DNA of 64,000 bases from Prevotellaceae bacterium UBA7028 (GTDB lineage Bacteria > Bacteroidota > Bacteroidia > Bacteroidales > Bacteroidaceae), in assembly GCA_002494215.1 (NCBI GenBank), contig DLBF01000040.1:18929-82928 (forward strand), in the 5' to 3' direction. Below are positions 1 through 8,900 of this stretch, in pieces (position 1 is the stretch's first letter; every line of letters begins with the position of its first letter). The position numbers were made by a program, and so were the translations under genes. Under the pieces are notes generated by a model. That model searched no databases and was not told the DNA's origin. It worked only from the letters and a program-made list of their open reading frames with translations.

Positions 1-1
1 G

Positions 2-1306
2 AAGAACACCGAACAGTGGCCACTGCAGCATGTAGGCAATGGTAAGTACGTAGGTACTGTGGATATGGTTCTGGACAATGCCAACTCGTTCTGCTCATTC
101 GGCATCATGGCATGTCGTAGCACTCAGGATATGGTTAACTACAGCACCACAGCCCGCAGCAGTTGGACGGAAGCCCGCTATGGAAGCAGCGAGCAGTACT
201 TGCAGATTGAAAGCGGTCAGAAGGTTGACAGTCTGGTACGCGGACTGGACCGCACATGGCGCATCTCACCTGCAGGTAAGTACCTCATAGAGTTCGATAT
301 GAACAAAGCTACCATGAAGGCCACTCTCCTTCAGACCAAGGGTCGCGGTACAGAGACTGATCCCTATCAGATTGCAACAACTGCCGACCTGCAGAGTATG
401 CAAGACCGACTGGTAAACGGCCAGACCACATACTTCAAGCTCATGGACGATATTAACATGACAGGTAAGGGTTGGTGGCCACTGAATGCCAACTTCTTCG
501 GCAACAGCTTCTCTGAGGGCTATGGCAAGCATGTCAGCCTGGATGGTAACAATCATATCATCAAGAACCTGACCATTGCTGCTAATGATGAAAATACAGA
601 CGAGACAGGCTTCTTCGGCACCTTGGTAGGTAGCGTTCAGAACCTGGGTCTCTGGAACATCACCGTACAGGGTGGCAGCACCTCTTCTGTAGGCGGTCTG
701 GCAGGACGCACAGGCGATGCTGAAGACGAGAATGCTTCCGCAACCATCAATGGTGTATATGTTAGCGGTACGATTGATGCTGAGGATGGTACTGCCGGAG
801 CCCTTATTGGTACAATCATGAGCAACACCACCATCAGCAACAGCTACACATGTGCTGCCGTTCAGGGCAATGGTACAATTGGTGACATGATTGGTTCTGT
901 CGAGGGTCAGTACGATTTCCAGAGAAGTTATTCTGCAGGAAAGGCTAACGGCAGCCAGGCAAACAGTCTGATTGGCGGTGGTAACATCCTGAAGATAAGC
1001 TACCCCTTCTACAACGGCTCTAACCAGCAGGAAATCTGCTCAACCGTTAGCAAGTGGGAAGGTTGGAACAGCAATGGCACCATCGGTAACGGGTGGCCTA
1101 TCCTGAACTGGCAGGTAGAACACGGCAGCTACACCACCTTCTGTGGCTATGTGAACGATGACGAAGTTGGCATTGGCGGAATCGACAACTCACAATCCGC
1201 GACTCGCAATGATGCCGAGGCTATCTACGACCTCAGTGGTCGCAAGGTCAACAGAGTTCAGAAGGGTCTCTACATTGTGAACGGCAAGAAGGTTGCTGTT
1301 GAGTAA
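2..1306 (+). CDS. Secreted surface protein with GLUG-like repeats, 3' part only
   Basis: The frame is already open at base 2, before its first ATG at 59, so the gene begins upstream of the window and 434 residues are visible. The middle holds loosely repeated glycine-rich segments such as GGLAGRTGD, ALIGTIMSN and DMIGSVEG, like GLUG-type beta-helical repeats of surface adhesins. It ends with YDLSGRKV...GLYIVNGKKV, a C-terminal signature shared by three other secreted proteins in this window (ends at 5927, 16903 and 26993) and resembling type A sorting domains of the type IX secretion system. Cell-surface location is inferred from that tail. The N-terminal domains and any enzyme activity cannot be seen. 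A hairpin follows the stop codon. Confidence 0.75.
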   Translation, partial: KNTEQWPLQHVGNGKYVGTVDMVLDNANSFCSFGIMACRSTQDMVNYSTTARSSWTEARYGSSEQYLQIESGQKVDSLVRGLDRTWRISPAGKYLIEFDMNKATMKATLLQTKGRGTETDPYQIATTADLQSMQDRLVNGQTTYFKLMDDINMTGKGWWPLNANFFGNSFSEGYGKHVSLDGNNHIIKNLTIAANDENTDETGFFGTLVGSVQNLGLWNITVQGGSTSSVGGLAGRTGDAEDENASATINGVYVSGTIDAEDGTAGALIGTIMSNTTISNSYTCAAVQGNGTIGDMIGSVEGQYDFQRSYSAGKANGSQANSLIGGGNILKISYPFYNGSNQQEICSTVSKWEGWNSNGTIGNGWPILNWQVEHGSYTTFCGYVNDDEVGIGGIDNSQSATRNDAEAIYDLSGRKVNRVQKGLYIVNGKKVAVE

Positions 1307-1329
1307 CCCCTACACCTATAACAAACAGA

Positions 1330-1361
1330 CATGGGAGCCGGACATAAGTCTGACTCCCATG
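1330..1361. terminator. Stem-loop after the GLUG-like gene
   Basis: Perfect 8-bp arms catgggag/ctcccatg, with further partial pairing inside, lie 24 bp after the stop at 1306 and before the convergent gene ending at 1397. The T-run is weak, so this is probably a shared terminator for the two convergent units. Confidence 0.6.
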
Positions 1362-1396
1362 CTTGTCTTTAGGCCTGAACCGCACGCGCCCGCAAA

Positions 1397-2617
1397 TTAG
1401 CGGTCTTGGGCGGCACGAAGTATTTTAGGGTATTGCCGGCGGATGTAGCCGAAGAACATCTTATAACCAGGGCACAGGTAATTACGCCGCTCCACCTTTG
1501 GAACAGTTCCGGCAGGAGTAGCAGCCACCGTCAGGCGTTCCAGAAGCCGGTCCTTGGGACAACCGCCAAAGCAGAGGTCGGCGACGTCGCAATGCAGGCA
1601 ATGACTGGGCAGGCTATCCAACTTATATTCACCAAATCTGCGGTTGGTCTGCATCATATCATGCAACGGGGCATCCTGGATATTGCCAACACGATACTCC
1701 GGGAACACATAACGGTCGCACCGATACAGGTCTCCGTTCTTCTCTATGACGCCACAGTGCCCGCAGACAGCCTCGTGGACGCAAAGACCTGCAGGACGGT
1801 GCGTCAGGTTACCAATGGCTGCCTCGATGACTTGCACAAACTTGCGGCCCAAGTCTTTTTTCATCCATTGATCCAGCACGGTACAGAGGAATCTGCCGTA
1901 GGCATCGGCAGGGACACTGAACGACGCCAATTGTCCGGACCGCTCTGTGGTATAAAGACCCGGAGGCAGGCTGACATTTCCGCCCTGACTTTCCGAAAGA
2001 CTCTCCACTACGGGCAGAAACTGCATGAAGTTACTGAACTCGCGCAGGAAATCATAGACCTCAGCGGCATGAGCGGCATTGGCTGCATTGACGGTGGTCA
2101 GCGTATTGAACTCCACTCCGTGTTTCCGCAGCAATTCCAGTCCATGCATAGTACGCGAGAAAGTCCCCTCGCCATGTGCGTCTTTCCTATAGATATTATG
2201 CAGATGCTCCGGCCCGTCTATACTCAGCCCGATGCGGAAGCGATGGTTGCGGAAGAAGCGACACCAGTCGTCGGTGAGCAATGTCCCATTGGTCTGCAGC
2301 GTATTCAGGATACGGCGGTCAGAGCCGTATTTCCGCTGCAGCCGGACAGCCTTCTCAAAGAAGGGGATACCGCACATCGTGGGCTCACCGCCATGCCAGG
2401 CAAACTCTATCTCGGCCAACTGACCGTGGATGGCAATGACCTGCTGGATGTAGCGTTCCAACACCTCGTCCGACATAAGAGCCCCCACCCCCTCCGCAGA
2501 GGGAGAGGAGAGGGTTTTCTCTTTGCCCAGATAGTAACAGTACTCGCAACGGAGGTTGCAGGCTGCACCAATGGGTTTTACCTCTATCGCATAGTGGCGA
2601 AAGTCGTCCGGAATCAT
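1397..2617 (-). CDS. Anaerobic sulfatase-maturating radical SAM enzyme (anSME)
   Basis: This 406-residue protein should oxidise the active-site Cys or Ser of a sulfatase to C-alpha-formylglycine using S-adenosylmethionine in the cytoplasm. The radical-SAM cluster motif CNLRCEYC is at residues 20-27 (C20, C24, C27). The C-terminal half is a SPASM domain with the cysteine series CVHEAVCGHC, YRCDRYVFPEY and, near residue 340, CLHCDVADLCFGGC, as expected for two auxiliary 4Fe-4S clusters. Its start lies 8 bp after the stop of the sulfatase gene, so the two are surely co-transcribed and the neighbour is the likely substrate. Between YYLGKEK and MSDEVL there are about eight extra residues (SSPSAEGV), encoded by a G/C-rich palindromic element also found inside other genes here. 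Family assignment is firm; the exact substrate is inferred from context. Confidence 0.92.
   Translation of the reverse strand: MIPDDFRHYAIEVKPIGAACNLRCEYCYYLGKEKTLSSPSAEGVGALMSDEVLERYIQQVIAIHGQLAEIEFAWHGGEPTMCGIPFFEKAVRLQRKYGSDRRILNTLQTNGTLLTDDWCRFFRNHRFRIGLSIDGPEHLHNIYRKDAHGEGTFSRTMHGLELLRKHGVEFNTLTTVNAANAAHAAEVYDFLREFSNFMQFLPVVESLSESQGGNVSLPPGLYTTERSGQLASFSVPADAYGRFLCTVLDQWMKKDLGRKFVQVIEAAIGNLTHRPAGLCVHEAVCGHCGVIEKNGDLYRCDRYVFPEYRVGNIQDAPLHDMMQTNRRFGEYKLDSLPSHCLHCDVADLCFGGCPKDRLLERLTVAATPAGTVPKVERRNYLCPGYKMFFGYIRRQYPKILRAAQDR
2481..2514. repeat. In-frame palindromic G/C element inside anSME
   Basis: A run of the type gccccc-acccc-ctccgcagagggagaggagaggg, made of C-blocks and G-blocks, resembles elements at 23441, 24008, 25852 and 51285. 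It keeps the maturase frame open and encodes an extra loop just after the CxxxCxxC motif. Confidence 0.5.
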
Positions 2618-2625
2618 TTGCGACT

Positions 2626-4266
2626 TTACTGTATGGTAGGTTTGGCAAATGGCCTTACGCCATAGGGGGAATAGGTGAATGTCTCATGGCCGTCATCAAC
2701 ACCGATTTCTTGCTGGATAAGGGTGTTCAACTTCTGGTTCATCTGCTCTACGGCAGACTGGTTGTTACCCTTTGGCCATGCCAGATTCTCGGTCTCTGCG
2801 CTACCATAGGTGAACATCTCCACATCATTGTTCGTATAGAGGGCATCGATATCCGCAGGCGTGTTAAAGTTGACGGGAGAGAAATAACGGGCAAACTTAT
2901 AGTCGCCGGTAACGATACCACGGACAAAGCCGCGCTTGTTGATATCAAGGCGATAGGCAGGTGTCAGACTTCGGTCTATGATGAACTCGCTGTCAATCAT
3001 CGAGAGCATATCGTAGCAGAAGAGGGCACCCATGCCATTACGCACATCAACAGACGGGTCCTTCACGGCAGGAACCAGTGAGTGACCATGCAGGCCACGG
3101 GTAATCTCGGCATACTTCGAGGCATCGCCATTGGTGGCAAAATCCACAAAGGTTGGCGCAAGATCCAGATGCGAAGTGATGTTCTTGCAATGACGGCCGC
3201 CAGGCAACTCAGGATGATAGACGATAAGAGGCACATGGATATTGTTGTCGTAGATATATCCGCCCTTACCCTTCAGGCCGTGAGCGCCCTGCATCTCACC
3301 ATGGTCACTGGTGTAGATGATAATGGTATTCTTCATCAGGCCACTGACAATGAGGTAGTTAAGCAACTTACGCATGTGATTGTCGCAGTCCTGGATGGTG
3401 TTGAAGTAATAATCGCGGAATGTCTTCCACCCGGCCTCTGTCTTAGGAGAAGGACCCACCATGCGCTCCCAGTTACCGGCATATTCGCCATGAGCCGCCA
3501 CACGGCCTACCTTGTCGAAAGGCTCATTCCACGAGGCTGGCACAGGAACGTCATAAGTCTTCTTGTACAGAGGATCATCAGGAGCAGGAACACCCTCACC
3601 GGCCAGACCGCCGATACCATCCTCGTTGTAATACATAATATCGTGTGGATTCAGGAAGTTTACGGCGAGAAAGAACGACTGTCCCTTCCCGTTCAACTGC
3701 TTACCCTTGCTCTTCAGCCAGTCAATTGAGTTCTGGGCGATTGTACCATCCTCGTGCCAGCCCTCATAGACAGCACCGTACATATCGCCTTCTGTCCAAT
3801 CACTGAATCCGTATTCCTCAAGAGAGTTGTCACCCTCGGACATATGCCATTTACCTTTGAAGGCGGTGTAGTAGCCAGCCTTTCGCAACATATCGCCCAC
3901 GGTAGTCAGGTCGGTCGACATATTGGGTTGGAAAGCATAGTTGGTGTTATCAAGCATACATGTCTCCGTAATATGACGTCCCGTATAGATAACAGAACGG
4001 CTACTGGTGGAAACGTTGGAACAGGCGTAATGTTTCTCGAACGAAGTACCTATCTGACGCAGACGCTCACGAGCAGCATAATCACTGCCCTGAGGATACT
4101 CTTCCATGTACGACTCTTGATCGGTAGTGATAAAGATAATATTATACTTACCGTCAGCATTGGGCTTGGGATCCACAAAGGTGTCGGCTTTGTCACTACA
4201 GCCCGCCAATATGGCGGCACTGGTGGAAAGCAGCGCTGCTCTGCTTAGAACTTGATTCTTTTTCAT
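2626..4266 (-). CDS. Sulfatase, lipoprotein, Ser-type active site
   Basis: A 546-residue arylsulfatase-family enzyme. I chose the ATG at 4266 because it starts a lipoprotein signal peptide (MKKNQVLSRA...LAGC23); the frame extends upstream to 4389 but there it overlaps another small gene in a different frame. Metal-binding TTDQ is near residue 49, and the conserved tail block DHGEMQGAHGLKGKG with a later YD..IHVPLI is present. The modified residue appears to be Ser in S86-T-S-S-R90 followed by YTGRH; Ser stands where Pro or Ala is usual at the third position. The maturase follows 8 bp downstream. The enzyme should be exported and anchored in an envelope membrane, removing sulfate from a glycan or a small ester. 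The substrate is not evident; no glycoside hydrolase or SusCD pair is adjacent. Confidence 0.9.
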   Translation of the reverse strand: MKKNQVLSRAALLSTSAAILAGCSDKADTFVDPKPNADGKYNIIFITTDQESYMEEYPQGSDYAARERLRQIGTSFEKHYACSNVSTSSRSVIYTGRHITETCMLDNTNYAFQPNMSTDLTTVGDMLRKAGYYTAFKGKWHMSEGDNSLEEYGFSDWTEGDMYGAVYEGWHEDGTIAQNSIDWLKSKGKQLNGKGQSFFLAVNFLNPHDIMYYNEDGIGGLAGEGVPAPDDPLYKKTYDVPVPASWNEPFDKVGRVAAHGEYAGNWERMVGPSPKTEAGWKTFRDYYFNTIQDCDNHMRKLLNYLIVSGLMKNTIIIYTSDHGEMQGAHGLKGKGGYIYDNNIHVPLIVYHPELPGGRHCKNITSHLDLAPTFVDFATNGDASKYAEITRGLHGHSLVPAVKDPSVDVRNGMGALFCYDMLSMIDSEFIIDRSLTPAYRLDINKRGFVRGIVTGDYKFARYFSPVNFNTPADIDALYTNNDVEMFTYGSAETENLAWPKGNNQSAVEQMNQKLNTLIQQEIGVDDGHETFTYSPYGVRPFAKPTIQ

Positions 4267-4301
4267 AAACACAGTTTTAGGGTTAAATAGTTTTGGATTA
4301 T

Positions 4302-4427
4302 TCATTTCCATTTTTTGAAACGCCATATTATGTATATTACATAAACAACCAGCACCAGGTAGATTGCCACCAAGGGGATGGTAAACCACAATGGTTGCGA
4401 CATGAAATCATAAAAGTAACTGTTCAT
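4302..4427 (-). CDS. Small single-pass membrane protein, 41 aa
   Basis: A short frame encodes MNSYFYDFMSQPLW, then a strongly hydrophobic helix (IPLVAIYLVLVVYVIYIIW) and a basic tail RFKKWK. It ends 35 bp before the sulfatase start, so it is probably the first gene of the sulfatase-maturase operon. The composition (one clear transmembrane helix, aromatic border residues, positive C-terminal end) looks like a real small membrane protein rather than chance. I know no family for it. It could be a leader, an anchor or a partner of the membrane regulator encoded divergently. No ribosome binding site is obvious, which is normal in Bacteroidota. Confidence 0.6.
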   Translation of the reverse strand: MNSYFYDFMSQPLWFTIPLVAIYLVLVVYVIYIIWRFKKWK

Positions 4428-4497
4428 TAAACGGTCTGTATTTAAAACCCGACATTATCATTTGATGGCGCAAAATAACAAAACGAGGTAAACATGG

Positions 4498-4553
4498 GGT
4501 GTGAAAAAACATGCCATGGTGTGAAAAAACAGAGTTTAAGGTGTGAAAAAACA
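4498..4553. promoter_or_regulatory. Triple direct repeat, operator candidate (ggtgtgaaaaaaca x3)
   Basis: Three perfect copies of the 14-mer ggtgtgaaaaaaca start at 4498, 4518 and 4540, i.e. 20 and 22 bp apart, about two helical turns. They lie in the gap between the divergent sulfatase operon (start 4427) and the AraC-type gene (start 4620). Spacing and position suit a binding array for the AraC regulator. Confidence 0.6.
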
Positions 4554-4619
4554 CGCATTTTTTTACAATTCCGACGGAAGCGGGCAAGACTTTCGCTTTT
4601 TTTTTATTAATTTCGCACC

Positions 4620-5740
4620 ATGATTACAATTGGCGAGATGCAGATAGGTGGAGTGCTGACAATGACTATGTTGTCTGCAATGTTAATGTTATGTGTCCCG
4701 CATCGGTCAATCCGCCGAAACAGTTTCACAAACGCACGATGGTTAATGGCGGCAGGCACAGGACTTATTGCCGTGCAGTTTATGCTGCAACACATCTTTG
4801 GGTTCCGCCAGATGGTGTAACGCAGGCCGTTTTATGTAACCTGCTGCTTTTCACGCCTGCCACATTACTTTGCAGCATGGCCATCCTATGTATGCAACGT
4901 CACGGGAAAGTCAGCCGGAAAGAATGGACGACAGTATGGTCTATCTGTGCTCTGACAGAGCTTATCCTCCTTACCACGATGCTTACAGACGGTATACCCG
5001 TCGAACAAGAGTCACAGGCACTACGAATGGCCGAATACGCAGGAGGCGTGCTATACGTATTGATGCAGAGCTATATCTTTGTCAAACAGTACAAGGCATA
5101 CAAACAATTGGAACTGGTCGTCGGTGAATATTTCGACCGCAAACGAAACGATCTGTTCGGTTGGATGGGGCTGAGTATGAAAACAATGGCACTATTGGCC
5201 TTCCTTGTGCCATTTGTTATATTTCTGAATGGGAAACCTCTGGTTCTCTTCTCCGTAGCCTATTTCTTCTGTATCTCCTACTCCACCATCAGCCTGTACA
5301 GCTACGGAATCAGCGAGGATATCACCCGGGTGGAAGAAGCTGAGAGCAGCCTCCCCCTCACTGCCACAGATATCTCAGAAACCAACCCGGCCCCCGTCAC
5401 CTGCGCAGAAACCACACAGAGCGTGAAGAAAGCTGTTGAGAAGTGGGAAAAAAGCGAATCCTATAAAGAGCATAACCTGACACTGAGTGTGGTGGCAAGG
5501 CAGATGGGAGTGACACGCAAGAGACTGCAGGAATGGTTAAGAGCATCGGAATACAAGAATCTTGCCGGTTTGGTTACCCCGCTTCGTATAAATGAAGCCA
5601 AAAGAGTGCTGAAGGAACACCGCGAATGGTCTATGGAGAGCGTGGCTGACCACTGCGGTTTTAGTAGCCGCGAATATTTCCATCGCGCTTTCCGCGAGAA
5701 CACAGGCATGACTCCGGCAAAATATCAGCAAGGAGAGTGA
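4620..5740 (+). pseudogene. Membrane AraC-type regulator with a 1-bp frameshift
   Basis: Two overlapping frames together read as one 373-residue regulator. The first (4620-4820) gives a membrane N-terminus MITIGEMQIGGVLTMTM...HIFGFRQM and then stops. The second continues with GVTQAVLCNLLLFTPATLLC, more transmembrane helices, and a C-terminal AraC/XylS double helix-turn-helix (LTLSVVARQMGVTRKRLQ and SMESVADHCGFSSREYFHRAFRE). Adding one G to the short G run at 4811-4815 would join them. So either the gene is broken, it is phase-variable, or the assembly lost a base. Translation from the internal ATG at 4691 would lose the first helices. The overall plan matches the intact regulator at 15805. 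It probably controls the divergent sulfatase operon through the triple repeat upstream. Confidence 0.7.
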
Positions 5741-5842
5741 AGAGTGAAGGCTGCGATTGAGTGAGAGGAGAGCTAAGCTTGCTTAGGCTATCCCGAGCGT
5801 GAGCAGGCTCGAAGCGTGGCTTCAATTATGAATTGAGAAAAA
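5741..5842. repeat. Dispersed repeat block after the AraC gene
   Basis: The stretch holds gagtgaagagtgaag micro-repeats, then a segment (taagcttgcttaggctatcc) that resembles 38250-38275 (caagcttgtttgagctatgcc), and an aattatgaattgag unit. The same kinds of unit recur in many gaps of this window. Confidence 0.55.
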
Positions 5843-5880
5843 GAAGAGAGGCAAGGTGAAAAACCCTGCCTCTCCTTCTT
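5843..5880. terminator. Bidirectional terminator between AraC gene and giant gene
   Basis: Arms gagaggca-a-ggt and acc-c-tgcctctc enclose a short A-rich loop; the stem extends outward with agaa/ttct. It sits between two convergent genes (ends 5740 and 5927). Confidence 0.65.
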
Positions 5881-5926
5881 GTTGTCAATGGGCGAAAGCC
5901 ATTGACTGAGCATCTTTTTACCTAAA

Positions 5927-8900
5927 TCACTTTATTGCCTTCTTCTGACCATTGATGATATAAATACCACTCTTCAGTTTAGAGTTGACAGTTGAGAGTT
6001 TAGAGTCAACGTTAATCTTACGTCCGCTAAGGTCATAAATAGATTCTTCACCATTTTGAATCATGAATTTTGAATTTTGAATTGAAGTGGCTTCATCAAG
6101 CTCAATAATTACAGGATCCTTAGGTGTACCATAAACACCGTCAGCCTCGAAGTTAACAACTGTAGGTGCATCAACAATCTCATCGCCGATGGCAATCTTG
6201 AAGGTGAGTTCAGACTCATCCTCGCCAGGAATAGTCAGGTAAGCTACACCCTTAGCGTTAGTCTGAGCCTTGGCACGACATTCGTTATCGGCAAAGACAC
6301 CCACCTCGGTGTTAGGCATGATAACTCCTCCGTTCAACAGCTTGATTGACATCATAGCGTTGTAAGGATACTTACGGAAGCTGACAGGCTTGAAGGCTGA
6401 TTCCTCCTCCGTTGCTGCAACCTCTTCCATATCCTCGAACAGGTAAGCCTTTGCGTATCTTGCTACAGTTGAAGAAGGATAGCTGAACTGCTTGGTCTCG
6501 TCCTTGCCCAATGTAACATTCAGCATGTATCCTAAACCAGGCTCCAGCATAGGCAGTGAACCTGCCCACTCATATTCGTCGAAGTAGGTTACACCGCACT
6601 GACCCTTCAGGATGTCGCCGTCCTCGGGTCCGAAGTTTGCAAGTGCATCGCTAACAGAAGAAACCTTGAGTCCGTAGTAACCAATCCAGTTCCAACCGTC
6701 AGCAACAGTAACTGCGGTAGTAGCAGGATCTACACGCTGACCAACAATACGCAAGGTGCGATCGTTCTTCATCTGAACGGCATACATCTCTGTGTTAGAC
6801 AGATTGCCGTTAAGATCACCATCCCAGCTGCCGTTTTCGTTCATCAACCAACCGCTGCCCTGACTTTTGACAGAGATTACATCGTCGGCAATCTTCTCGA
6901 AGATGGCAGGAACAGTCTTGTTCTTGGGAGAAACATAGATTGACAGCCAGTTCCAACCCTTCTGCAACTCTGTTGACTGCTCTACCAAGTCCTCAACGGT
7001 AAATACAACAGGCTGCTTGTAACTGCCTTGCAGAGTCAAGGGAGCAAACTTAATTGTCTTGTTAGGTGTAACAACTGGGTAGAGAGCACCTGTTGAGGCG
7101 TCGAAGGCGCGGAAGGTTATCTCCTTACCGGCATCGCCATTCGTCTTATCTGAGTTACCATAGATATCCATGGTAATGAAGCTGCCGTCGTAACGCTCCT
7201 TGTATGTAGGATGTGCCACACCTCGACATTCCTCACCAATAAAGGCTGCAATGATATCGTCCTCGTCATCCATAGGCAGGTTGTCGAGTTCAACGCGTCC
7301 GATTACGTTCATTGAATTATCAAACTGCTTAGGATTAACAGCCCAGTCAGGAGCCTTGCTCTTCACCTTCAGGTTCAGTGTCAGCGGTTCGCTGATATTC
7401 TTGTTACCTGTCAGGTAAATGGTCTGCTCATACTTGCCGGTAGACAAGCTCTCGGCAACAGTGAAGGTGATGGTCTTAGACAGGGTAGCCTTCAGTGTAC
7501 CGCTGGTTGCACTGGCAGTAAGCCAAGTGGGCAGACCGGTAAGCGTCCAGTTCTCTGAGTCACCGCCGTCATTGGTGAAGGTAGCTTCGAAGGTAGCAGC
7601 CTCTCCAACTTCCTTCTCCAGGGTTACATCTGTATCACCCTTCCATGTCAGGTTATTCTGCTTAACGAAAGCAGTCCATGAAACAGCTGATGATTCGTTG
7701 CCATTCAGGTCCTTCACACCCTTTACGGTGAAATTCAGCGTTGTACCTTCCAGTCTGGCTGCTTTCTCGTCCAGGGTAAGAACAATACCACGCTCGTTAG
7801 CTACGTAGTTGAAATCAACATTAGTAGCCTCGGGTTTCACCTTCATGGCAGGAGCATCATTCATATAGGCTATGTCTCCACTCTGCATGGTGGCTACCTT
7901 AGTGCCTGTGCAAAGATCCTTGGCACTGCCAATAGATGAGATTATACCAGAAGTAGCACGACTCATCTGCTCGAATGAATAGTAAGCTACCAGACCGCTC
8001 TCTTTTCCTGTCAGACGCTGTGTACGCTGACTGTTGATGAGATCACCCGTCATAGAAGCATTCCAGATACGGATCTCATCCACCATACCGGTAAAGGCCT
8101 GTGTGCCTGCACGTGAACCTACATATAGGTTAGCGCCGCTCAGGGCAGGAACAGCAGAAGCAGACATAGTCTTCACTGCAGCACCATCCACATATACCGT
8201 AGCATTACCATTGCGCAGCACATTCAGTGCCAGATGATGCCATGCGTTATCCAGATAGTTGGCATTGCCCATTTCTGTGGCTGCATTGTCAACTGTCATG
8301 GTCAGAATGCCGTTTGCATCGAAGCCCATGCTTACAGACTGGTTGCTTGCATAGAACAGGGTGCTTGGTTGAGCATTGTCAGCCTTCTTGCCCTTGAACC
8401 ACATCTCCATAGCATAGCTGTCTGAAGGTGTTGGGTTGCAAGCAGAGATATCAATCTTCAGGCCACTTGTAGCATTAATGCTTACAGCCTTATTGTCGTT
8501 ATTCAGATACCAGCTGTTGTTAACCAATGTCATATGACGGTTGCGAGCATAGTCGGTAGCAACAAGACCATTTCCTTCGTCAAGTTTCCAATAACCAATC
8601 AGATTAGGTGTAGAAGGCACCTTGGTTTTATACATCTCGGCCTGTGCTTCGCTCATCTCACGTGCCTTATCCCACAGGGTCAACTCGTGGATAGCACCAG
8701 AGAAGTTCTGACCCAATGTAATGGCACCCGTTCCGTTATAGCCAGCGACAACCTTGTTTCTGAAGATGTCCATAGTACTATTTGCAGTCACAGCACGAAC
8801 ACTCAGACGACCCTCAGTTCCTTCATTATCATAGCTGAATGCAAGGAAGGTCCAGGTATTCTTCTCAAGGATTTGGCCTGATGGATAGTGGTTTTCACCA

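Noticed and set aside
1406..2665. Long plus-strand frame opposite the anSME gene
   Set aside because: It mirrors the maturase in codon phase and shows no family motifs; the minus-strand protein has CxxxCxxC and SPASM.
4267..4389. 41-residue N-terminal extension of the sulfatase
   Set aside because: It precedes the lipoprotein signal and overlaps a better small membrane frame in another phase.
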